A DNA stretch of 64,000 nt from Halomonas alimentaria (GTDB lineage Bacteria; Pseudomonadota; Gammaproteobacteria; Pseudomonadales; Halomonadaceae), in contig NZ_WUTT01000001.1 in NCBI RefSeq assembly GCF_009902005.1, positions 3,132,829-3,196,828 on the forward strand, in the 5' to 3' direction. Shown piece by piece: positions 37,174-48,767 of the stretch (within the stretch, counting starts at the first letter, position 1; each line of letters starts with the position of its first letter). The notes beneath the pieces are model-generated. The model saw only the letters and a list, made by a program, of their open reading frames with translations. It did no database searches and had not been told where the DNA came from. Both the position numbers and the translations under genes were made by a program.

Positions 37174-37433
37174 CATGGAAGTTGGTCTACACCCGACAGG
37201 CCCAGAAGGACGCCAGGAAACTGGCTTCCAGCGGCCTCAAGCCGAAGGCCCAGGAACTGTTGAAACTCCTGGCCGAAGATCCCTATCGCAAGCCGCCCCC
37301 GTTCGAGAAGCTTGTCGGTGACCTCGCCGGGGCCTATTCGCGCCGTATCAATATCCAGCATCGCCTGGTCTATCAGGTGCTCGAGGACGAGCGAGTGGTG
37401 AAGGTCCTCAGGCTCTGGAGCCACTACGAGTAA
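37170..37433 (+). CDS. yoeB: mRNA interferase toxin, YoeB/Txe family
   Basis: An 87-residue toxin: WKLVYTRQAQKDARKL, AEDPYRKPPPFEKLVGDL, AYSRRINIQHRLVYQV and the end WSHYE. The Glu in FEK, the Arg in SRRI and the near-terminal His match the catalytic triad of YoeB (Glu46, Arg65, His83). YoeB cuts mRNA at the ribosomal A site. GTG start overlapping the antitoxin stop (GTGA) gives tight coupling. Confidence 0.93.
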   Translation: MTWKLVYTRQAQKDARKLASSGLKPKAQELLKLLAEDPYRKPPPFEKLVGDLAGAYSRRINIQHRLVYQVLEDERVVKVLRLWSHYE

Positions 37434-37545
37434 TACATGACCGACCGGCGGCCCCGCCAGGCTCGAATCATTCAACGGCTCGGGGGCCTTGCGTTGTAGC
37501 CCTGTCCTGCATGACGCTCTGGGTTCCGGAAGAGGAGGGCCGACG

Positions 37546-38271
37546 ATGAAAACCATAGGGCTGATCGGCGGCATGAGCTGGGAATCGACCCAGACCTACT
37601 ACCGGCTCATCAACCAGGGGGTGAAGGCGCGGCTGGGCGGGCTGCACTCCGCCCGGCTGGTACTCTACAGCGTGGACTTCGCCGAGATCGAGGCGCTGCA
37701 GCGCCGCGGCGACTGGGCGGCCACGGCGCAGATCCTCGGCGTGGCGGCCCGCTCCTTGGCGGCGGCCGGCGCCGACTTCCTGGTGCTGTGCACCAACACG
37801 ATGCACAAGGTCGCCCCGCAGCTCGAGCAGGCCGTGGATATTCCCCTGCTGCATATCGCCGATGCCACCGCCAACGAGTTGCATCGGCAGGGCATGACCC
37901 GGGTAGGGCTGCTCGGCACCAGCTTCACCATGGAGCAGGACTTCTACCGCGAGCGCCTGGAGGCGCAGGGCATCCAAGTGCTGATTCCCGATGCCAACCA
38001 GCGCGAGAAAGTGCACGCCGTCATCTACGACGAGCTCTGCCGCGGCGAGATCCGCGCGGATTCCAAAGCTGAGTATCTTGAGATCGTGGCCTCGCTGGCC
38101 GGGCAGGGCGCCCAGGGCGTCATCCTCGGCTGCACGGAGATCGGGCTGCTGATCCAGGCCGACGACACGGACATTCCCCTCTTCGACACCACCGCCATCC
38201 ACGCCGAGCAGGCGGTGGAGGCTGCCCTTGCTACTAAACTCGACTTTGCAACGCCGTACCGGCTCACATAG
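37546..38271 (+). CDS. ygeA: Amino-acid racemase, YgeA (aspartate/glutamate racemase family)
   Basis: The 241-residue protein aligns with E. coli YgeA: MKTIGLIGGMSWESTQTYYRL, LHSARLVLYSVDFAEIE, VLCTNTMHKVAP and GVILGCTEIGLL. The two catalytic cysteines are in CTNTMH and GCTEI, as in PLP-independent racemases. YgeA of E. coli has weak broad amino-acid racemase activity. GAGGAGG precedes the ATG. It is the last core gene before the integron. Confidence 0.93.
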   Translation: MKTIGLIGGMSWESTQTYYRLINQGVKARLGGLHSARLVLYSVDFAEIEALQRRGDWAATAQILGVAARSLAAAGADFLVLCTNTMHKVAPQLEQAVDIPLLHIADATANELHRQGMTRVGLLGTSFTMEQDFYRERLEAQGIQVLIPDANQREKVHAVIYDELCRGEIRADSKAEYLEIVASLAGQGAQGVILGCTEIGLLIQADDTDIPLFDTTAIHAEQAVEAALATKLDFATPYRLT

Positions 38272-38405
38272 GCTCACGATAATGAATAACTCGCAGGGAG
38301 CCAGGAAGGCACAGCGCGACGCTCAATGACTACCGCATGGATGGCTGCAGGCCGTGAACATGCCCAGGTAGGGGCGGTAGCATGTCCCGGCTCCCAAACG
38401 CACCC

Positions 38406-39371
38406 TCACCCAAGAGGGCTTCGTACTCCCGCAAAGCCTTTGCCCAGTACATGAGTGTAGATCTGGGTGGTTTCTACGCTCTTGTGGCCAAGCAACTCTT
38501 GTACCGTGCGGATATCCGTGCCCTGGTTCAGAAGCTGAGTGGCGAAGCTGTGCCGGAGGGTATGGCAAGAGCCTGGACGGGTAAGTGAAGCAGCACGCAT
38601 GGCCTGTCTCACCGCTCTTTGCACCGCTGACGGATGGATATGATGTAGCACGACCTTTCCGGTATCGTCGAAGCAAGGGCGGCTGGCGGGGAAGAGCCAC
38701 TGCCAGGCCAGGGAGACACCGGCATTGGGGTACTTGCGATCGAGCGCGTGGGGCAGTGTCACCGGCACGCTCCCATGCTGCAGGCGATCGTCAAGCTGAT
38801 GTTTGGCCGCCGTTATTCTGAGCTGTAGGGCGGGAATGCTGATCCCAGGGAGTAGGGTGGTTCTGTCCTTGTCGCCCTTGCCTGCTCTCACCGTTATGAT
38901 CTGGCGTTCGAAGTCGATATCGCGGACACGCAATCGGCACGTCTCAATGAGGCGCAGCCCTGAGCCATACATCAAGGTAGACATCAGGTGCATGGGGCCA
39001 GATAGATGGCTCAACACGCGCATGACATCCTCGTGAGAAAGCACCACCGGAAGCCGACGAGGACGCTTGGCACGTGAGAACTCTCCGATATCGCCCAAGG
39101 GCTGGTCGAGTACGTGCCGATAGAGGAACACAAGGGCATTCAGCGCCTGATTCTGCGTGGCCGCCGCTACCCGCCGCTCCACTGCCAAATGTTCCAGGAA
39201 GGCGCGGACCTCCGCGCCGCCCATGCCGGCGGGATGCCGGACTCCGTGGAAGCGAATGAAGTAGCGTATCCAGTAGCAGTAGGTCTTCTCGGTGCGCGGG
39301 CTGTAGCGTTTCACCCGTAGGGTGGCCTTGACCCGGTCCATCAGCTTCGGCGGTTTGCTGTGCGTATCCAT
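38406..39371 (-). CDS. intI: Integron integrase (site-specific tyrosine recombinase)
   Basis: The 321-residue tyrosine recombinase (IntI1 is 337) has an N-terminal SAM-like core-binding domain (RYSPRTEKTYCYWIRYFIRFH) and catalytic residues Arg140 (GSGLRLIE), Lys165, His270, Arg273 (HTLRHSFAT), His296 (LGHKS) and Tyr305 (TTQIYTHVL). The insert at about 205-245 (LPHALDRKYPNAGVSLAWQWLF) is the extra segment found only in integron integrases and needed for folded attC recognition. The end GFAGVRSPLG is also typical. ATG at 39371 has GGGAGG 8 nt upstream; 39392 is an alternative. The gene appears intact. Confidence 0.95.
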   Translation of the reverse strand: MDTHSKPPKLMDRVKATLRVKRYSPRTEKTYCYWIRYFIRFHGVRHPAGMGGAEVRAFLEHLAVERRVAAATQNQALNALVFLYRHVLDQPLGDIGEFSRAKRPRRLPVVLSHEDVMRVLSHLSGPMHLMSTLMYGSGLRLIETCRLRVRDIDFERQIITVRAGKGDKDRTTLLPGISIPALQLRITAAKHQLDDRLQHGSVPVTLPHALDRKYPNAGVSLAWQWLFPASRPCFDDTGKVVLHHIHPSAVQRAVRQAMRAASLTRPGSCHTLRHSFATQLLNQGTDIRTVQELLGHKSVETTQIYTHVLGKGFAGVRSPLG

Positions 39372-39387
39372 ACTCCCGTCCTCCCGA

Positions 39388-39433
39388 TGCATGGATGTCC
39401 ATGCAGTATTATTGACGCTGGCAAAACGCGCAA
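39388..39433 (-). promoter_or_regulatory. Candidate intI promoter with palindrome at the transcription start
   Basis: On the minus strand TTGCGC (39428-39433), 16 bp, TAATAC (39406-39411). Immediately downstream is TGCATGGA-TG-TCCATGCA (39388-39405), a perfect 8-bp inverted repeat. No LexA box of the CTGT-N8-ACAG form is seen here, unlike many intI genes. Confidence 0.45.
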
Positions 39434-39531
39434 GCGTGCGAATTTTGTATAGGTGGCCAAGTTTTTCTTTGGGAATAATGAAATCAAGGTGTTAGCTGGT
39501 AAAAGCTTGCGATGATAAGATTGTTGAACGC

Positions 39532-39563
39532 GCGTGCTCGTTCAAGTCAATAAACGAGCACGC
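39532..39563. repeat. Inverted repeat inside the attI region
   Basis: GCGTGCTCGTT, 10-nt loop, AACGAGCACGC: a perfect 11-bp inverted repeat ending 12 nt before the attI core. It may be an integrase-binding or fold-back element, or a terminator-like hairpin upstream of the cassettes; no T-run follows. Confidence 0.5.
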
Positions 39564-39575
39564 TGTCTAATACCT

Positions 39576-39582
39576 GTTATAC
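39576..39582 (+). other. attI core site (attI/cassette 1 junction)
   Basis: GTTATAC fits the GTTRRRY-type core where recombination occurs after the G. It is the reverse complement of the R'' box GTATAAC of attC1, as required when cassette 1 was inserted here. The rest of attI lies to its left, up to the intI promoter. Confidence 0.8.
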
Positions 39583-39602
39583 AGTAGAAGGACCTCAGTC
39601 AG

Positions 39603-40145
39603 ATGAGCCTGAAACAACATTTTGAGCTGATGGCCGAATACAACCGGTGGATGAATGAGAGGGTATATGGCGCCGCAGGCAACCTGAGCAAATCGGCTCT
39701 TTTAGAAGATCGAAGAGCCTTCTTCGGGTCAATATTGGGTACGCTAAACCATATCGTTGTTGGGGATACGATTTGGCTAAAGAGGTTTGCTGCACAACCA
39801 GCAAGCGCTGAACCACTACGTGAAATCACTGAGCTAGCGGCTCCCAAAAACCTCAACCAAATAATTTTCGAAGATCTTGATGAGTTGCATAGCCACCGAA
39901 AGTGGCTAGATGAGAAAATCATCAAATGGATTTCAGGGCTCACTGATAGTGATTTAGATTTTATTCTCAGCTATCAGAATACCAAGGGTGTGCCCGCCAC
40001 CAAACGATTTTCCTCCTTGATCTATCATTTCTTCAATCATCAAACTCATCATCGGGGGCAGGTAACTACGCTACTTTTGCAATCTGGCGAAGACGTTGGG
40101 GTAACGGATTTGCTAGCACTGATCCCGAATCAGAACAATGTATAA
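39603..40145 (+). CDS. Cassette 1: DinB-family protein
   Basis: A 180-residue helical protein. LNHIVVGD (about 47-54) and HFFNHQTHHRGQVTTLL (about 140-156) supply the three His of the DinB/YfiT metal site. Family members are metal-binding four-helix proteins, some of which are thiol S-transferases; no DNA-damage role is implied. AT-rich codons differ from flanking genes. AAGGA lies about 11 nt before the ATG. It ends inside the R'' box of attC1, which is usual for cassette genes. Confidence 0.85.
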   Translation: MSLKQHFELMAEYNRWMNERVYGAAGNLSKSALLEDRRAFFGSILGTLNHIVVGDTIWLKRFAAQPASAEPLREITELAAPKNLNQIIFEDLDELHSHRKWLDEKIIKWISGLTDSDLDFILSYQNTKGVPATKRFSSLIYHFFNHQTHHRGQVTTLLLQSGEDVGVTDLLALIPNQNNV

Positions 40146-40217
40146 CCAGGGGCTCCAGCGGACCGGTTTTCCGGCGCGGTGCGCCTCCAAATCGGCCGCT
40201 GAGCCCAGGCGTTAGGC
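40140..40217 (+). other. attC1 recombination site
   Basis: 78 bp from R'' GTATAAC (40140-40146) to R' GTTAGGC (40211-40217). Inner arms CAGCGGACCGGTTTT and AAATCGGCCGCTG pair with one unpaired base, the usual asymmetry of a folded attC bottom strand. Central TCCGGCGCGGTGCGCC adds a further stem. Confidence 0.9.
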
Positions 40218-40234
40218 GTAAAGAGGAGTTCATC

Positions 40235-41113
40235 TTGGAAGAAATTTTAAATTACCTGCAATTAGGGGCTAATGCCTTTGCATTGTTGGTTGCAGGTTGG
40301 ATATATAGCGCCTATATCAAAAATTTGAATGCAAGCCTTAAGTCAAAAGATGAGCAAATAAGGGCTGTAGAGAAAAATATTTCTTTCCTAAAGGACAAGA
40401 ATTCTGATCTCGAAAAGAAAAGCCCTGAAAATATAGAAAAGATTCTTAATGAAAGAATTAAAATCAGAGAAGAAGAAATTTTAAGGCTTAATGATGACAA
40501 GCAAGAGCATACGCAAGAACTAAAAGCGAAGACGCAAGAGGTACACCGACTAAAAAGTGAAGTCGAAAAATCTAAAGACATCAGAAGAACTATGGAGCTT
40601 CTGGAGCTTGACCTTGAAGAAGACGATGATGACGAATTTAGATTATTTTCCTCTGACGCTGAATATGAAATCGAAGAAATGGGGTTTGTTGCCGTAGACA
40701 GCGGTCAGTTGATGATAACGGATCCATGCTATATCGACTCAGAATGGCAAGACACTGAGTTTGAAGATATCCGCTTGCTAAAGGATAAAGAAACTGGTGC
40801 CATTTACCAGTTTAGAAAAGACTTCTCTAACTATGAAGCAAAAATTGACGGTTTTGATGAAACAGTAAATGAGCTCATAGCTTCTGGAAGGTTAGAGCAA
40901 ATAGAGATTGACTACTCAAGCAAGGTTGACTTCTCTTACGCAGGCGCTTGTTACTCAACTCTATCAGAAAGAGGTTATGGCTCACTACCTTTTCAGCTAG
41001 GTCATGAAGGTGCAGGTATAGCTGTAAGAACAATATTAGGAGACGGTATGTACCCTGTTTATGCGGAGAAATATGATGGGAAAATTGTCAGAGTTTATTT
41101 TAACCTGATATAA
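40235..41113 (+). CDS. Cassette 2: membrane-anchored coiled-coil protein with C-terminal DSG/DPCY domain
   Basis: The 292-residue protein has an N-terminal span (GANAFALLVAGWIYSAYI, about 11-28), a charged coiled coil (about 30-125; many K/E heptads), an acidic patch EEDDDDE (about 131) and a globular C-terminal domain of about 145 residues. That domain has VDSGQLMITDPCYIDSEW, FSYAGACYSTLSE and GDGMYPVYAEKYDGKIVRV. I have seen the DSG...DPCY pattern in hypothetical proteins but cannot name a function. TTG start at 40235 has GAGGAG 7 nt upstream. Base composition is far more AT-rich than the backbone. Confidence 0.8.
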   Translation: MEEILNYLQLGANAFALLVAGWIYSAYIKNLNASLKSKDEQIRAVEKNISFLKDKNSDLEKKSPENIEKILNERIKIREEEILRLNDDKQEHTQELKAKTQEVHRLKSEVEKSKDIRRTMELLELDLEEDDDDEFRLFSSDAEYEIEEMGFVAVDSGQLMITDPCYIDSEWQDTEFEDIRLLKDKETGAIYQFRKDFSNYEAKIDGFDETVNELIASGRLEQIEIDYSSKVDFSYAGACYSTLSERGYGSLPFQLGHEGAGIAVRTILGDGMYPVYAEKYDGKIVRVYFNLI

Positions 41114-41117
41114 GATT

Positions 41118-41201
41118 GCCTAACAATCGCAGGCAAGGCGACGCCTTTTCCATTGCGGCTTCGCCTCCATTCCAAAGCCGCGCATGCTGCGGACGTTATG
41201 C
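41118..41201 (+). other. attC2 recombination site
   Basis: 84 bp from R'' GCCTAAC (41118-41124) to R' GTTATGC (41195-41201). The outer arms CGCAGGCA and TGCTGCG pair imperfectly, and TTTTCC and GCCTCCA elements recur as in attC1 and attC3. R'' is the reverse complement of the GTTAGGC core at the left end of cassette 2. Confidence 0.85.
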
Positions 41202-41232
41202 ACAGGTTGTTCGAAATGAAAGGGGTTAGCTG

Positions 41233-41745
41233 ATGGAGATGGTAGTTTCGGTGGGTGCCTTTCTGGTCTCTTTAATAGCGCTGTACCTTTCCCACTGGCA
41301 TAAATCTTCAAAAGCTATTCTTTGTTTGAATAGCCGATTTTTTGATTGCCTCAGTGAAAAAACGAATAGAGAGCTAAACTACACCTTCAGTAATACTGGT
41401 AATCAGGAGCTTTACATCAAGGATATCGCTTTGTTGATGGGGCCATCTCCACTTGGGCATTTGAAGCATGATGCCCCATATCTTGAAGTCCCAATCAACC
41501 ATCTTGATCCGTTTGTGTTAAAACCAGGGGAGATTCGGCCTTTCACTGTGGTGCATGATGCTGCCTATAGACCGCCAAAGGAATCAGATCCAAATCAGCA
41601 TCGGCATACAATATTGAGTCTTGAGGTGATCTCAGCAAACGGAAAGCGTTACCAAGTTGCTCATGACATCTCAGAGCTAGGCGCAACTGGACCGGCTTTG
41701 AAACATCCAATCTGGAAAGGAGTTCCCTTGGGAAGTTCAGTATGA
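41233..41745 (+). CDS. Cassette 3: small membrane-anchored protein of unknown function
   Basis: A 170-residue protein with an N-terminal span (VVSVGAFLVSLIALYLSHW) and a soluble part of about 145 residues that looks beta-rich: LNYTFSNTGNQELYIKDIALLMG and KPGEIRPFTVVHDAAY, like an immunoglobulin-type fold. AAAGGGG precedes the ATG. AT-rich like the other cassettes. No known family was recognised. Confidence 0.75.
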   Translation: MEMVVSVGAFLVSLIALYLSHWHKSSKAILCLNSRFFDCLSEKTNRELNYTFSNTGNQELYIKDIALLMGPSPLGHLKHDAPYLEVPINHLDPFVLKPGEIRPFTVVHDAAYRPPKESDPNQHRHTILSLEVISANGKRYQVAHDISELGATGPALKHPIWKGVPLGSSV

Positions 41746-41754
41746 GCGAGCTTT

Positions 41755-41833
41755 GCATAACAATCGGCTGCACGGCGACCGATTTTCCGCCGCTTTCGCG
41801 GCTCCAAACCGGCGCGTGAGCCGGGTGTTATGC
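41755..41833 (+). other. attC3 recombination site
   Basis: 79 bp from R'' GCATAAC (41755-41761) to R' GTTATGC (41827-41833). Arms GGCTGCACGGCGACCGATTT and AAACCGGCGCGTGAGCC pair with a bulge. The middle TTTTCCGCCGC...GCGGCTCC resembles attC1. The array ends here. Confidence 0.9.
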
Positions 41834-41839
41834 AATACC

Positions 41840-41875
41840 AAAGCCCCCGGGTCATTCATCTGGCTCGGGGGCTTT
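41840..41875 (-). terminator. Terminator of the liu operon
   Basis: AAAGCCCCCG and CGGGGGCTTT form a 10-bp stem with a 16-nt loop. On the minus strand it ends in TTT, after the last liu gene (stop at 41894). It may also stop plus-strand transcription coming out of the integron. Confidence 0.65.
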
Positions 41876-41893
41876 CGCTTGTTGGCGTTGCGA

Positions 41894-42793
41894 TTACCTG
41901 GCGGCCAGCGCCACCCCTGCCTTGGAGCGGTTGGGCCGGCTGATGGCCTGGGTGATCCAGGTGCCGGTATCGGCGAGGGCGTCGAGATCGATGCCGGTCT
42001 CGATGCCCAGGCCGTTGAGCAGATAGACCACGTCTTCGCTTGCCACGTTACCGGAGGCGCCCTTGGCGTAGGGGCAGCCGCCAAGGCCGGCCACGGAGCT
42101 GTCCACCACCGCGATACCTTCCTCCAGCACCGCGTAGAGGTTGGCCAGCGCCTGGCCGTAGGTGTCGTGGAAGTGGGCGGCGAGCTTGGCAATGGGGATG
42201 TCGCGGCTCACGGCCTCGATCATGCGCTTGGCCTTGAGCGGGGTGCCGGTGCCGATGGTGTCGCCGAGCGAGATCTCGTAGCAGCCCATCTCATAGAGTG
42301 CCTTGGACACCTCCGCCACCTTGGCGGGGGCAATCTCACCCTCGTAGGGGCAGCCCAGCACCGTGGAGACGTAGCCGCGCACCCGCACGCCGGCGGCCTT
42401 GGCGCGCTCCAGCACCGGCTCGAAGCGGGCCAGGGACTCGGCCACGGAGCAGTTGATGTTCTTCTGCGAGAAGGCCTCGGAGGCGGCGCCGAACACGGCG
42501 ACTTCCTCGACGCCGCACTCCAGGGCTGCCTCCAGCCCCTTGAGGTTGGGGGTCAGCGCCGCGTAGGTGATGCCGTCGCGGCGGGCGAGGTTCTTCATCA
42601 CCTCGCGATGGTCGGCCATCTGGGGCACCCACTTGGGCGAGACGAAGCTGGCCGCCTCGATGTAGCTGATGCCGGCCGCGCCCAGGCGGTCGATCAGTTC
42701 CAGCTTGGTGGCGGTGCCGATCGGCTCGGGCTCGTTCTGCAGCCCGTCGCGGGGGCCGACCTCGACCAGGCGGACGTGTGTCGGAAATGCCAT
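41894..42793 (-). CDS. liuE: Hydroxymethylglutaryl-CoA lyase
   Basis: The 299-residue enzyme has [16 protein letters not shown] at the N-terminus, [56 protein letters not shown] and [19 protein letters not shown]. These are signature HMG-CoA lyase motifs, including the catalytic Cys in GCPYA and the HxH metal ligands. It cleaves HMG-CoA to acetyl-CoA and acetoacetate, the last step of leucine breakdown. GGAG precedes the ATG; the gene starts 4 nt after the MCC alpha gene. Confidence 0.95.
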   Translation of the reverse strand: MAFPTHVRLVEVGPRDGLQNEPEPIGTATKLELIDRLGAAGISYIEAASFVSPKWVPQMADHREVMKNLARRDGITYAALTPNLKGLEAALECGVEEVAVFGAASEAFSQKNINCSVAESLARFEPVLERAKAAGVRVRGYVSTVLGCPYEGEIAPAKVAEVSKALYEMGCYEISLGDTIGTGTPLKAKRMIEAVSRDIPIAKLAAHFHDTYGQALANLYAVLEEGIAVVDSSVAGLGGCPYAKGASGNVASEDVVYLLNGLGIETGIDLDALADTGTWITQAISRPNRSKAGVALAAR

Positions 42794-42797
42794 CGTC

Positions 42798-44845
<2,048 letters not shown>

Positions 44846-44849
<4 letters not shown>

Positions 44850-45694
44850 GAGCGGGGCTCCGCGGCCTTGTTTTCTGCGACACGGTTGTCGCTTTCGTTT
44901 GTCCAGGCGGGGCGGCGCTTCTCGAAGAAGCTGGCCAGGCCCTCCTGGCCCTCGGCGCTGACGCGCAGCTCGCTGATCACCCGGCAGGTATGCTCACGGG
45001 TGGCCTTGCTGTCGGGCTCCCGGGCCACTTCGGCGAGCAGCCCCTTGGTGGCGCGCTGGGCCTGGGGCGAGCCGGCCAGCAGGGTGTCGAGCAGGGTGGC
45101 CACGGCGTCGTCGAGCGCCTCGGCCGCGACCACCTGGTGAGCCAGGCCCAGGGCCAGGGCGGTTGGGGCGTCCATCACCTCGGCGGAGAGCGCGTAGCGA
45201 CGCATCTGGCGCGGCCCGATGGCGCGCTGCACATAGGGGCTGATCACCGCCGGCGACAGGCCGATCTTCACCTCGGAGAGGCAGAACTTCGCCTTCTCGG
45301 AGGCGACGACGATGTCGCAGCAGGCGGCCAGGCCCACGGCGCCGCCGAAGGCGGCCCCCTGCACGCGGCAGAGCGTGGGGCAGGGCAGGGTGTCCAGGCC
45401 GTGCATCAGCGCCGAGAGCTTGCGCGAATCGGCCAGGTTACCGTCGAAATCGTACTCGACCATGCGCTTCATCCAGCCCAGGTCGGCCCCGGCGGAGAAG
45501 CTCTTGCCCTCGGAACCCAGCACCACGGCGCGGATCTCGCCGTGATGGGCGGCGTCGTGCAGCCGCTCCAGATGGGCGTTGAGCTCGGCGATCAGGCGGT
45601 CGTCGAAGGCGTTGTGGACCTCGGGGCGGACCAGGGTCAGCCAGGCCACGCCGCGCTCATCGAGTTCCAGGCGTGAGAATGTGCTATCTGACAT
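44846..45694 (-). CDS. liuC: Methylglutaconyl-CoA hydratase (enoyl-CoA hydratase family)
   Basis: The 282-residue crotonase-fold protein has WLTLVRPEVHNAFDDRLIAELN, LGSEGKSFSAGADLGWMKRM (oxyanion hole), VQGAAFGGAVGLAACCDIVVAS (second oxyanion hole) and FCLSEVKIGLSPAVISPYV. Its position between the two carboxylase subunit genes gives the function: hydration of 3-methylglutaconyl-CoA to HMG-CoA. Confidence 0.93.
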
Positions 45695-45706
45695 GTCTGC
45701 TTCCCC

Positions 45707-47314
<1,608 letters not shown>

Positions 47315-47359
47315 AGCGAATCCTTGAATTGATATGCCAACACAGGGTACCGGTGGTGT

Positions 47360-47463
47360 TGTAGGAGGGCAGCTCCGCTGCGCGACAGGCGCCGCCAGGT
47401 GCCTTGGGGTTTTCCTTGGGAGGCCTGCGGCCTCCGGTCGCGATGCGAAGCATCCCTCCTACA
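47360..47463. repeat. Paired REP-like palindromes (BIME-like)
   Basis: TGTAGGAGGG at the left and CCCTCCTACA at the right bracket two small hairpins, GCAGC-TCC-GCTGC and GATGC-GAA-GCATC. This head-to-head layout is that of two inverted REP units. It lies between liuA and liuB, so the transcript through the operon can fold into a large stem here. Confidence 0.7.
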
Positions 47464-47475
47464 GAAGCCGGTGGC

Positions 47476-48645
47476 TCAGGCAGATTCGTTGAACAGCTCG
47501 CGGCCGATCAGCATGCGGCGGATCTCGCTGGTGCCAGCGCCAATTTCATACAGCTTGGCGTCGCGCAGCAGGCGGCCGGTGGGGTACTCGTTGATGTAGC
47601 CGTTGCCGCCCAGCAGCTGGATGGCGTCCAGGGCGACCTGGGTGGCCTTCTCCGCGCAGTAGAGAATCACGCCGGCGGCGTCCTTGCGCGAGGTCTGGCC
47701 GCGGTCGCAGCCGGCGGCCACCGCATAGAGGTAGGCGCGGCAGGCGTTGAGGGTGGTGTACATGTCCGCCACCTTGCCCTGCACCAGCTGGAACTCGCCG
47801 ATGGACTGGCCGAACTGCTTACGCTCGTGGATATAGGGCACCACGATGTCCATGGCGGCCTGCATGATGCCGATAGGGCCGGCGGCCAGCACGGTGCGCT
47901 CGTAGTCGAGGCCGCTCATCAGCACGCGCACGCCCTTGCCCACCTCGCCGAGGATGTTCTCCTCCGGCACCTCGCAGTCCTGGAACACCAGCTCGCAGGT
48001 GTTGGAGCCGCGCATGCCCAGCTTGTCGAGCTTCTGGGCGGTGGAGAAGCCGGGCATGCCCTTTTCGATGATAAAGGCCGTAATCCCTTTCGATCCCGCC
48101 TCGGGATCGGTCTTGGCGTAGACCACCAGCACGTCGGCATCGGGGCCGTTGGTGATCCACATCTTGTTGCCGTTGAGGATGTACTTGTCGCCCTCCTTGC
48201 GGGCCCGCAGCTTCATGGAGACCACGTCGGAACCGGCGCCCGGCTCGGACATGGCAAGCGCCCCGACATGCTCGCCGCTCATCAGCTTGGGCAGGTACTT
48301 GGTCTTCTGCTCCGGGCTGGCGTTGATCTTGAGCTGGTTGACGCAGAGGTTGGAGTGGGCGCCGTAGGAGAGGCCTACCGAGGCGCTGGCCCGGGAGATC
48401 TCCTCCAGGGCGATGCAGTGGGCGAGGTAGCCCATGCCGGTGCCGCCATCCTCCTCGGACACGGTGATGCCGAGCAGGCCCATGTCGCCGAACTTCTGCC
48501 ACAGGTCGTTGGGGAACTCGTTCTTCTCGTCGATCTCGGCGGCGCGCGGGGCGATCTCGTCCCGGGCGAAGGCATTGACCTGCTCGCGCAGCATGTTGAG
48601 CTCGTCGTCGAGGCCGAAGTCGAGGGGCTTGAAGGGCGTGTGCAT
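47476..48645 (-). CDS. liuA: Isovaleryl-CoA dehydrogenase
   Basis: The 389-residue acyl-CoA dehydrogenase has [69 protein letters not shown] and [33 protein letters not shown]. The catalytic Glu in GLDYERT is the one used by isovaleryl-CoA dehydrogenases. FAD-dependent first step after the oxidative decarboxylation of leucine. First gene of the liu operon. Confidence 0.95.
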   Translation of the reverse strand: MHTPFKPLDFGLDDELNMLREQVNAFARDEIAPRAAEIDEKNEFPNDLWQKFGDMGLLGITVSEEDGGTGMGYLAHCIALEEISRASASVGLSYGAHSNLCVNQLKINASPEQKTKYLPKLMSGEHVGALAMSEPGAGSDVVSMKLRARKEGDKYILNGNKMWITNGPDADVLVVYAKTDPEAGSKGITAFIIEKGMPGFSTAQKLDKLGMRGSNTCELVFQDCEVPEENILGEVGKGVRVLMSGLDYERTVLAAGPIGIMQAAMDIVVPYIHERKQFGQSIGEFQLVQGKVADMYTTLNACRAYLYAVAAGCDRGQTSRKDAAGVILYCAEKATQVALDAIQLLGGNGYINEYPTGRLLRDAKLYEIGAGTSEIRRMLIGRELFNESA

Positions 48646-48767
48646 GGGCGGGACTCCCGTTCTTGTCTACTGGTCAGGTCGGTGGCGCCTGCCGCCAAGG
48701 GGCGAAGCAGGCACGCACAGCGGTCCGGGTCAGGTGGTGAACCGTGATGGTCCAAGACTAGGCCAGG

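Larger units (their letters stand above)
38406..41833. mobile_element. Integron: integrase, attI and three gene cassettes
   Basis: The element consists of an integron integrase gene (minus strand), an attI core at 39576-39582, then three plus-strand cassettes (39577-40211, 40212-41195, 41196-41827), each with one gene and an attC. Cassettes are AT-rich beside a GC-rich backbone. For every cassette the left-junction GTTRRRY-like core is the exact reverse complement of the R'' box in its own attC: GTTATAC/GTATAAC, GTTAGGC/GCCTAAC and GTTATGC/GCATAAC. No transposase or resistance gene is present, so this is a chromosomal rather than clinical-type integron. Confidence 0.93.

Noticed and set aside
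39523..39582. A short attC-like element (GTTGAAC...GTTATAC) suggesting an empty cassette before cassette 1
   Set aside because: The required matching core GTTCAAC is absent to its left, and GTTATAC is already explained by the R'' of attC1. It is better read as part of attI.
39575..39586. CTGTTATACAG near attI as a LexA box
   Set aside because: The spacer is 3 nt rather than 8; it coincides with the attI core.
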